Assembly (NCBI GenBank): GCA_016287975.1
Contig: JAEEXV010000036.1
Location: 1-14,384 of the forward strand
Direction of reading: 5' to 3'
DNA from: Lentisphaeria bacterium
GTDB lineage: Bacteria; Verrucomicrobiota; Lentisphaeria; Oligosphaerales; Oligosphaeraceae
DNA: 14,384 nt
The position numbers were made by a program, and so were the translations under genes. Below are positions 7,183 to 13,789 of this stretch, piece by piece; positions within the stretch are counted from its first letter, which is position 1, and each line of letters opens with the position of its first letter. Below the pieces are notes generated by a model. It was not told the DNA's origin. It saw only the letters and a program-made list of their open reading frames with translations, and ran no database searches.

Positions 7183-7756
7183 CCCGCCGCTCCTGCTCCA
7201 CTGCTGCTGCGGCCCCTGCGCCACCGCCTGCGTCGAACGCCTACTCGCCCAGGGCCGCCGACCGCGCCTCTTTTTCTCCAACTCCAACCTCGACACCGAG
7301 GCGGAGTTCCTGAAGCGCCTCGACAACCTGCGCCGCGTCGCCGCCCATTTCGGCCTCGCGGAACCGCTGGTCGACGAATACCGCCATGCGGACTGGCTGC
7401 GCCATGTCGCCGCCATCCCCGACTACGCGCAATGCCCCGAAGGCGGCAATCGCTGCCGACAGTGCTTCGCCTGGAACCTCGCCCGCGCCGCCGAAAAGGC
7501 CCGCGAGATCGGCGGCGCCTTCACCACCACTCTCACCGTCAGCCCCCACAAGAACTCCCGCGTGATCTTCGCGGTCGGCGCCGCCCATCCCGCCTTCGAG
7601 CCCATCGACTTCAAGAAGCAGGACGGCTTCTTCCGCTCCACCCGCCTCTCCCGCGAACTCGGCCTCTACCGCCAGAAATACTGCGGCTGCGAGTTTTCTC
7701 ATCAAGCCACCAACACCCAGGATTCAAGCCCATGCCCACCTACCAGGAACGAATGA
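7169..7756 (+). CDS. queH: Epoxyqueuosine reductase QueH
   Basis: QueH (formerly DUF208) reduces epoxyqueuosine to queuosine in tRNA, the last step of queuosine synthesis, and is the non-cobalamin alternative to QueG. Diagnostic motifs in the 195 residues are LLHCCCGPCA (C12-C14, C17), NRCRQCF (C96, C99), TVSPHKNS (123-130), FKKQDGFFRS (148-157) and LYRQKYCGCEFS (C172, C174). The cysteines bind a 4Fe-4S cluster and a nearby metal in characterised members. The start overlaps the ftsQ-like gene by 14 nt, with no Shine-Dalgarno visible. The last ~16 residues (ATNTQDSSPCPPTRNE) lie beyond the family's usual end and run 25 nt into the fucosidase gene, as if a stop was lost or the next gene was inserted there. 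The C-terminal tail looks non-functional. Confidence 0.95.
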   Translation: MSPIDPPLLLHCCCGPCATACVERLLAQGRRPRLFFSNSNLDTEAEFLKRLDNLRRVAAHFGLAEPLVDEYRHADWLRHVAAIPDYAQCPEGGNRCRQCFAWNLARAAEKAREIGGAFTTTLTVSPHKNSRVIFAVGAAHPAFEPIDFKKQDGFFRSTRLSRELGLYRQKYCGCEFSHQATNTQDSSPCPPTRNE

Positions 7757-9006
7757 AGTGGTTCCACGAAGCCCGCTTCGGAATCTATGTCCACTACGGC
7801 CTCTACTCCCTCCTCGGCCGAGGCGAATGGACCATGTACTCGGAGCGCATCCCCCTGCGCGAATACGAACGGCTGGCGGACCAGTTCCAGCCCAGGCCAG
7901 GCGCCCCCCGCGAATGGTGCGAGACCGCCTGTCGCGCAGGTGCCAAGTACATCGTCCTCACCACGCGGCACCATGAGGGCTTCTCCCTCTTCGACAGCAA
8001 ATACTCCGACTACACCAGCGCCAGGCGCGGCTGCAGGCGAGACATCGTGCGCGAATTCGTCGACGCCGCGCGCGAGGCGGGGCTCCGCGTCGGCCTCTAC
8101 TATTCGCTGCTGGACTGGCGCTATCCTGGATACTTCGAGCCAGGGAAATACCCCGAGAACGCCGCCGCGCTGCGCGAATACGTGCACCACCAGGTGCGCG
8201 AACTGATGACCAACTACGGCACCATCGACCTGCTCGAATACGACGGCGGATGGATGCCCGACCTCGGCCCCGACAAGGAGCGGTGCGTCCAGTTCTGGGG
8301 CGCCCGCGAACTCAACGCGATGGTGCGTGAACTCCAGCCCGCCATCATCATCAACAACCGCAGCGGCCTCGACGAGGACCTCGACACCCCCGAGCAGGTC
8401 GTCCGCGCCTCCGCCGCGGGGCGCGGCTGGGAAAGCTGCATGTGCATCGGGGACTCCTGCTGCTGGGGATACACCCGCTTCAACCCCAACTGGAAGTCCC
8501 CCGAGCAACTCCTGCAACACCTCGTCAGCGCCGCCCAGGGCGAGGGGAACTACCTCCTCAACATCGGCCCTTGCCCCGACGGCTCCGTGCGCGCCGAGGA
8601 ATATGAGCGCCTCGCCACCGTCGGCCAGTGGGTGCGCCGCCATGAGAAGATGATCCGAGGCTCGCAGCGCTGCGAACTCATCGGCGCCTCCCAGCCAGGC
8701 ACTGTCGACCTCAATCTCCAGGGCTGCTGGATCCGCCAGGGCAAGACCGCCTACTGGTGCATCTTCCGCTGGCCTGGACAGACCGCCACCGCCGTGCGCA
8801 TCGCCACCCGCCCCGTCAAAGTCACCTTCGCCGAAAACGGCGCCGAACTCCCGTTCGAGTGGTCGCCCGACACAGGCCGCCTCGTCATCCGCAATCTCCC
8901 ACTTCTCCCGCCCGACCCCCTCGCCAATGTCATCGAGGTCGAGTTCGAGGATGACCCGAAACGCCTCGACGAAGCCGACCGCGCCGCCTGGCTCACCGCA
9001 CACTGA
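7732..9006 (+). CDS. GH29 alpha-L-fucosidase, without signal peptide
   Basis: This retaining alpha-L-fucosidase-type glycosidase is 424 residues long. Family marks are WFHEARFGIYVHYGLYS (10-26), TTRHHEGFSLFDSKYS (77-92), GLYYSLLDW (121-129), and IDLLEYDGGW, where Asp171 is the likely nucleophile. WESCMCIGDSCCWGY (233-247) and GNYLLNIGPCPDGS (272-285) follow, then a small C-terminal beta domain to about 415. There is no signal peptide, and four cysteines crowd residues 236-244, which fits a reducing cytosol; it would then act on imported small fucosides. The ATG at 7732 is preceded by AGGA; a longer frame begins inside queH but lacks family-like sequence. It overlaps queH by 25 nt and is followed 23 nt later by the methyltransferase. 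No transporter or fucose-use genes are seen here. The acid/base residue cannot be assigned by eye. Confidence 0.9.
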   Translation: MPTYQERMKWFHEARFGIYVHYGLYSLLGRGEWTMYSERIPLREYERLADQFQPRPGAPREWCETACRAGAKYIVLTTRHHEGFSLFDSKYSDYTSARRGCRRDIVREFVDAAREAGLRVGLYYSLLDWRYPGYFEPGKYPENAAALREYVHHQVRELMTNYGTIDLLEYDGGWMPDLGPDKERCVQFWGARELNAMVRELQPAIIINNRSGLDEDLDTPEQVVRASAAGRGWESCMCIGDSCCWGYTRFNPNWKSPEQLLQHLVSAAQGEGNYLLNIGPCPDGSVRAEEYERLATVGQWVRRHEKMIRGSQRCELIGASQPGTVDLNLQGCWIRQGKTAYWCIFRWPGQTATAVRIATRPVKVTFAENGAELPFEWSPDTGRLVIRNLPLLPPDPLANVIEVEFEDDPKRLDEADRAAWLTAH

Positions 9007-9029
9007 TCCCCCTGGGAGCAACGCCGCCC

Positions 9030-10685
9030 TTGAGCATCGCCAGACTCTCACGCGATTCCAAACGCCAGCTGGGGCAGTTCTTCACGCCGCCGCAAATCGC
9101 CGACAAAATCCTCGGCAATGTCCCGCTAAGCCCCGAAATGGATGTGCTCGAACCGTCCTTCGGGGACGGCGCGCTTGTCTTCGCGCTCCTGAAGCGCATG
9201 GCGCGCGCGCACGGGCGGGCGGCGGCGCGGGAGTTCGCGGCGCGCCATCTCTTCGGCTGTGAACTCGACTCTGGCGCCTGCGCGGCCTTCGCCGAGCGCT
9301 GGAGCCGCCGCCGCCTCGGGCCGCCGACGACGCATCTCGCGCAAGGGGACTTCTTCCGCTGGATGCCGCCGAGCCTGGACGCCTCTTCCGCCTGCTCCCG
9401 CCAGCGCTATTTCAAGGCCCTGCGCCCCTCCTTCGACCTGATCATCGGAAATCCGCCCTTCGGCGGCACCATCGCGCCAGACATCCAGGATGACCTCGAC
9501 GCCATCTTCGGCCTCCGCAACGGCATCAAAATCAAAAAGGAGACCTACGCCTTCTTCCTTGTCAAATGCCTCGACCTGCTGCGCACGGGGGGGACCCTCG
9601 TCTTCATCTGCAGCGACACGATGCTCTCCATCCAGACCATGGCAGGTCTGCGCCGGCATCTCCTCGCCCACTGCGCCGTCGCCGTCGGGCGCCTGCCTGG
9701 GCACTTCGAGGACAACAGCCAGAGAACCATCGTCCTCACCCTGAAAAAACAGGACGATCCCGCCCTGCGCACGCTCACCGTCTTCGGACGTCCCATCCCC
9801 GTATCCTCCGTCGAGGCCACCCCGAACCACAGCTGGCTCATCACCGACGACCTCGCCCGTTACTTCACAGGCCCCCGCCTCGGGGACAAGCTCTTCGCCA
9901 CCGCGGGAATGACCGTCGGCCGCAACGACCTCTTCCTGCGCGAAGTCGACGGCGGCGCCATCGTCGAGCCGTTCCAGTTCTCCCTGCGCCGCCGCCCCGT
10001 CACCCTGGAACGGGAACGCTCAAAGGCGCGCCTCGGCGTGCTCTCCCCGAAGCGCCAGGCCGCCGTCGCCGCCGCCGTGGAGCGCGGCGACACGGAGCCG
10101 TTCGTCGCCTTCCGCCGCCTCCCCGAACCGCGCCGCATCACCCTCCCCCATCCCGACTACCGCCCCTACAACAAGGCCTGCAACCACATCGTCTTCACCC
10201 CGCCCAGGTGGATGATCTTCTGGCGGCACGACGGCGAATACGTCTATACCTTCAAGCGCAGCGGGAACTGGTATCTGCACGGCGCTGGCGGCAAGGCCTT
10301 CTACGGGCGCGAAGGCCTCACCTGGGCCCTCATCGCCCCGAGGCTCTACATGCGCTATCTCCCCCCAGGATATGTCTTCGACACAGGCGCCCCCTGCGCA
10401 TTCCCCAGGGAAGGCGTCCCGCGCGACGAAATGTTCTTCCTCATGGGATGGTGCCTCACCGACGCCTGCAACCGCATCCTCAAGACCGTCATCAACCACA
10501 CCCGAAACATCCAGAGCAAGGACTTCGAGCGCCTCCCCTCTCCCGCCTGGGTCCCCCCCCAGGCCCGCCTCGACGCCATCGCGCTCGTCAAGTCGATGAT
10601 CGCCAGGGCGCAGTCCAGCCGCCGCCCCCCCGCCTTCCGACGGGAACTCGCCCGCCTCGAACGGCTATTCATGCTCCCAGGATGA
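9030..10685 (+). CDS. N6-adenine DNA methyltransferase, gamma-class, apparently solitary
   Basis: This transfers a methyl group from SAM to adenine N6 in a specific DNA site. Motifs appear in gamma order in the 551 residues: motif X RQLGQFFTPPQIADKIL (12-28), motif I VLEPSFGDGALVFAL (39-53), a motif II-like FGCELD, motif III AQGDFFRW, motif IV IIGNPPFGG (138-146), and a helix-strand pair to FICSD. The last ~280 residues have no familiar motif and would hold target recognition. The start is TTG at 9030 (protein MSIARLSRDSKRQLG), behind GGGAG about 11 nt upstream; no ATG occurs before the motif X region. The usual reading would be a type II modification enzyme, but no restriction gene lies within about 3.7 kb downstream or anywhere upstream. 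It may be a regulatory or anti-restriction orphan. Its target cannot be CCGG, which has no adenine. Confidence 0.88.
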   Translation: MSIARLSRDSKRQLGQFFTPPQIADKILGNVPLSPEMDVLEPSFGDGALVFALLKRMARAHGRAAAREFAARHLFGCELDSGACAAFAERWSRRRLGPPTTHLAQGDFFRWMPPSLDASSACSRQRYFKALRPSFDLIIGNPPFGGTIAPDIQDDLDAIFGLRNGIKIKKETYAFFLVKCLDLLRTGGTLVFICSDTMLSIQTMAGLRRHLLAHCAVAVGRLPGHFEDNSQRTIVLTLKKQDDPALRTLTVFGRPIPVSSVEATPNHSWLITDDLARYFTGPRLGDKLFATAGMTVGRNDLFLREVDGGAIVEPFQFSLRRRPVTLERERSKARLGVLSPKRQAAVAAAVERGDTEPFVAFRRLPEPRRITLPHPDYRPYNKACNHIVFTPPRWMIFWRHDGEYVYTFKRSGNWYLHGAGGKAFYGREGLTWALIAPRLYMRYLPPGYVFDTGAPCAFPREGVPRDEMFFLMGWCLTDACNRILKTVINHTRNIQSKDFERLPSPAWVPPQARLDAIALVKSMIARAQSSRRPPAFRRELARLERLFMLPG

Positions 10686-10710
10686 GCCCCCCTCCCATCG
10701 CGCGCCCGCC

Positions 10711-11973
10711 TCAAGTCCGCTTCGGGCGGCGCTGCGGCCCGCGCCCCGACTTGGCGACCGCGGCGATCTTGGCCAGGAGGTCGGGAATCGGCAGGTGCTG
10801 CGGGCACTTGGGCAGGCAGGCGTTGCAGCGCACGCAGTCCTCGGCGCGCGTCCCCGCGTCCAGCGCCCCGTAGTCCATGTTGAAGCGCCCGAGACGCCCG
10901 TGGACGCGGTAGGAGTTGTATGCGGCGAAGTTGTCGGGGATGGCGACGCCCGCGGGGCACGGCTGGCAGTAGCGGCAGTTGGTGCAGGCGATCTCGCCGC
11001 TCAGCCGATAGGCGACCAGCGCCTTCTGGAGCACTTCGCGCTCGGCATCCGTCAGCGGCTGGATGTTGTGGAAGGTCTGGACATTCTCCTGGATCTGCGG
11101 CAGCGCGGACATGCCTGAGAGGATGCACAGCACGTTGGGGAGGCTCGCCACAAACCGAAACGCCCACTTGACAGGGGTGTCCTCGGGATGGCACGCGCGC
11201 AGGATCTCGACCGCCTGCGGATTGAGCCGCGCGAGCTGCCCGCCGCGCAGCGGCTCCATGACGACCACTGGTATCTTCGCCGCCGTCAGCAGTTCGTACT
11301 GCTCCTTCGAGCGGTAGGCCGTCCAGTCCAGGTAGTTCAGCTGGATCTGCGCGAAGTCCCACGGATAGGCGGGGATGATCTCCTTGAGCACGCTGGGAGA
11401 ATCATGGAAGGAGAAGCCCAGCCGCCGAATCTTCCCCTCCGCCTTCATCTTCTTCAGGAACTCCAGCGCCTTGAGACGCTGCGTCTTCTTCCAGCTCGTC
11501 GCGCCCATGTTGTGCAGCAGGTAGAAGTCGAAGTACTTCACGCGGCACTTCTTCAACTGGTCCTCGAAGATGCGAGGGATGTCCGCCGCCGAACGCACCA
11601 TCATCATCGGCATCTTGTCCGCCAGATAGAAACTGTCCCGAGGATAGTCCGCCAGGACGCTCCCCACGAAGTTCTCGCTCTCGCCGTCGTGGTACATGTA
11701 GGCGGTGTCGAAGTAGTTGACCCCCGACGCAAAGGCGACCTCGTACATCTTGCGCCCCGTTGCGTAGTCGATCTTGCCGTCAGGCAACTTCGGCAGACGC
11801 ATGTTGCCGAAGCCCAGGAGCGGCAGCGTCGCCGCCGTGTCCCGATACTGGCGCCGCGCGACCTGCGGCCCCTTCGCGGCAACCGCCTTCGCGCCGCCAT
11901 CCTCGCCCAGACCCGCCACTGGCGCCACCGCGGCCGCCGTCAACAGCGTCTTCATGAATTCCCGTCGGTTCAT
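10711..11973 (-). CDS. Tat-exported aldo/keto reductase with C-terminal 4Fe-4S domain
   Basis: A 420-residue protein. The N-terminus MNRREFMKTLLTAAAVAPVAG has a twin-arginine motif (RR at 3-4, Phe at 6) and a hydrophobic core, so it is likely exported folded by Tat, as expected for a cluster-bearing enzyme. The aldo/keto reductase barrel (about 45-315) has the full tetrad: Asp89 and Tyr94 in FDTAYMY, Lys120 in LADK, His154 in LLHN. The C-terminus has CTNCRYCQPC (330-339) and CVRCNACLPKC (380-390), fitting two 4Fe-4S clusters. The start at 11973 has AAGGAG with a 6-nt spacer; a second ATG at 11994 also has AGGAG nearby and would move RR 7 residues inward. Substrate and electron partner are unknown. 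It is convergent with the methyltransferase (25-nt gap) and divergent from the next gene. Confidence 0.93.
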   Translation of the reverse strand: MNRREFMKTLLTAAAVAPVAGLGEDGGAKAVAAKGPQVARRQYRDTAATLPLLGFGNMRLPKLPDGKIDYATGRKMYEVAFASGVNYFDTAYMYHDGESENFVGSVLADYPRDSFYLADKMPMMMVRSAADIPRIFEDQLKKCRVKYFDFYLLHNMGATSWKKTQRLKALEFLKKMKAEGKIRRLGFSFHDSPSVLKEIIPAYPWDFAQIQLNYLDWTAYRSKEQYELLTAAKIPVVVMEPLRGGQLARLNPQAVEILRACHPEDTPVKWAFRFVASLPNVLCILSGMSALPQIQENVQTFHNIQPLTDAEREVLQKALVAYRLSGEIACTNCRYCQPCPAGVAIPDNFAAYNSYRVHGRLGRFNMDYGALDAGTRAEDCVRCNACLPKCPQHLPIPDLLAKIAAVAKSGRGPQRRPKRT

Positions 11974-12135
11974 CGCGCTCTCCTTCTCTTCCATGGTTTT
12001 CCACTCCTGCACCCCCCGCTTCACGATGGATACTATAACTCTTCTTCTTGTCTTTCGCTTGCAAATGTCCATTGAAGTGCCACATTGAGGCAAACGCCCG
12101 TTTTTCTTTCCACCCATACCAGTCCCACTCCTCCC
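11974..12135. promoter_or_regulatory. Divergent intergenic region with candidate promoters
   Basis: The 162-nt gap between the minus-strand reductase and the plus-strand fusion gene is pyrimidine-rich and AT-rich at 12031-12064. On the minus strand TATAGT (12037 down to 12032) is a -10 candidate about 60 nt from the reductase start. On the plus strand, TTGCAA (12059-12064) followed 17 nt later by ACATTG (12082-12087) is a poor match. A short shared control region is plausible, but no operator palindrome was found. Confidence 0.3.
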
Positions 12136-13743
12136 ATGAAAGTCTGCGCCATCCAGCCGCCCTACCCCTACACCCTCGACGCCGCCGAAGCCACCGTCCA
12201 GTTCACCATCTCCCAGCTGAACGCCTGCACCCCCGACCTCGACCTCATCCTCCTCCCCGAATACTCCAACGCCCCGACCGCCTACCCCGACGCGGAGACC
12301 ATGCGCGCCGACGCACGACGCTTCACCCCGCCGCTGCTGGAGGCCGCCGTCAACGCCGCGCGCCGCTGCCACGCCATCGTCGCCGTCAACTACGCCGCCG
12401 AAATCAACGGGGAATGGCGCAACACCACCCGCGTCTTCGACCGCGACGGCAACCCCGCAGGCGACTACTACAAGCAGCAGCTCCCCTGGGGGGAGATCCA
12501 TCGGAAGAACATGTCCGACAGCTACGTCCCCTTCACGCACCAGCCCGCCATCGTCGAGGTCGACGGCCTCCGCCTCGCCTTCCTCATCTGCTACGACAGC
12601 TACTACAACGAATTCGTCGCCAACATCGCCCGCATGCGCCCGGACATCCTGCTGATCTCGTCCCACCAGCGCTCCGAGCGCCCCGACGTCCTGGAAAACG
12701 AGGTCTGCGGCTTCGCATTCCAGTGCAACTGCTTCGTCGTCCGCGCCTCCTCCAGCATGGGCCCCGACGCCGAGACTGGCGGCAACGCCATGATCGCCAG
12801 CCCCGAGGGCAAGGTCCTCGCCCGTTTCCACGAGGAGACGGGGCGCCTGGCCTGCGAGATCGGCGACCCGAAGCGCAAATACATGCGCTCGAATACATTC
12901 GGCGGGAAACTCATTGACAACTTCCGCTTCATCGAGCAGGGCCGCACCCCGTGGGCCTACCGTCCCGCGGGCAGCATGGTCATCCGCAACGACCTCCAAC
13001 TGCCCTATCCGCGCATCTGCGCCCACCGAGGCTTCAACACCATCGCCCCAGAGAACAGCATGCCCGCCTTCGGCGCCGCCATCGCCCTGGGCGCCGATGA
13101 AATCGAGTTCGACGTGCATCTGAGCAGCGACGGGGTCGTCGTGAGTTGCCACGACTACGACCTCGACCGCGTCTCCAACGGCAGCGGCCCCATCGCCGAG
13201 CACACCTACCAGGAACTCCTCGCCTTCGACTTCGGCGTCAAGCACGGCCCGCAGTTCGAGGGGCTTCGGATCCTCACCCTGGAGCAGATTCTCTGCGCCT
13301 TCTCGCGGCAGTGCATCTTCAACCTCCACATCAAGGGCCAGAAGGATTCCGCCCGAAACCGCCCCCTCGTCGAAAAGGTCGCCGAACTGCTCTACCGCTA
13401 CGACTGCGCCGAGCACACCTACCTCATGACCAGCCCCGACGTGCACCGCATCGCCCTCGAAGTCTGCCCCGACATCCGCCGCTGCATGGGCGCCTTCGGC
13501 GACCCCTGGGCCATCGTCGACAACGCCATCGAGTGCCAGTGCCAGAAGGTACAGCTCTTCAAGCCCCACTTCGACCAGGCACTCGTCGACAAGGCACACG
13601 CCAACGGCATCCTCTGCAATGTGTTCTGGGCCGACGACCCCGACGAGGCGAAACGCTACCTCGACATGGGCATCGACTGCATCCTCACCAACGACTTCCT
13701 GCGCGTCGCCAACGCCACTGGACTCCTCCACCTCAAGCACTGA
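12136..13743 (+). CDS. Nitrilase-superfamily amidohydrolase fused to glycerophosphodiester phosphodiesterase
   Basis: A 535-residue cytosolic protein (no signal peptide) with two complete enzyme domains. Residues 1-275 are a carbon-nitrogen hydrolase with the Glu-Lys-Cys triad: E42 in LLPEYSN, K113 in YYKQQLPWGE, C152 in FLICYDSYY, with E120 as the probable second Glu. Residues 295-525 are a GDPD domain: HRGFNTIAPENS (H297, R298, E306), DEIEFDVHLSSDG (E324, D326), SCHDYDLDR (H339), and a GxxCNVFW...GIDCILTNDF ending. The fourth metal-site motif, usually xxEIK, is NLHIK here (His398). The linker at about 275-295 is short, so the pair is a genuine fusion, not read-through. The start MKVCAIQPPYP fits the nitrilase N-terminus; a TTG at 12085 would add 17 unrelated residues. 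No Shine-Dalgarno precedes it. A plausible role is two-step breakdown of an N-acylated or amide-containing glycerophosphodiester; this is inference. Confidence 0.92.
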   Translation: MKVCAIQPPYPYTLDAAEATVQFTISQLNACTPDLDLILLPEYSNAPTAYPDAETMRADARRFTPPLLEAAVNAARRCHAIVAVNYAAEINGEWRNTTRVFDRDGNPAGDYYKQQLPWGEIHRKNMSDSYVPFTHQPAIVEVDGLRLAFLICYDSYYNEFVANIARMRPDILLISSHQRSERPDVLENEVCGFAFQCNCFVVRASSSMGPDAETGGNAMIASPEGKVLARFHEETGRLACEIGDPKRKYMRSNTFGGKLIDNFRFIEQGRTPWAYRPAGSMVIRNDLQLPYPRICAHRGFNTIAPENSMPAFGAAIALGADEIEFDVHLSSDGVVVSCHDYDLDRVSNGSGPIAEHTYQELLAFDFGVKHGPQFEGLRILTLEQILCAFSRQCIFNLHIKGQKDSARNRPLVEKVAELLYRYDCAEHTYLMTSPDVHRIALEVCPDIRRCMGAFGDPWAIVDNAIECQCQKVQLFKPHFDQALVDKAHANGILCNVFWADDPDEAKRYLDMGIDCILTNDFLRVANATGLLHLKH

Positions 13744-13789
13744 AAGACCGCCCCGCGCCGTGCGCCTCCTGCGTCTCGGCAGCCCAGCC

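Noticed and set aside
10686..10710. Bidirectional terminator between the convergent methyltransferase and reductase genes
   Set aside because: The 25-nt gap shows no stable hairpin or T tract.
12085..12135. TTG start adding 17 residues to the nitrilase-GDPD protein
   Set aside because: The added residues (MRQTPVFLSTHTSPTPP) lie outside the nitrilase fold, and MKVCAIQPP is a normal family start.
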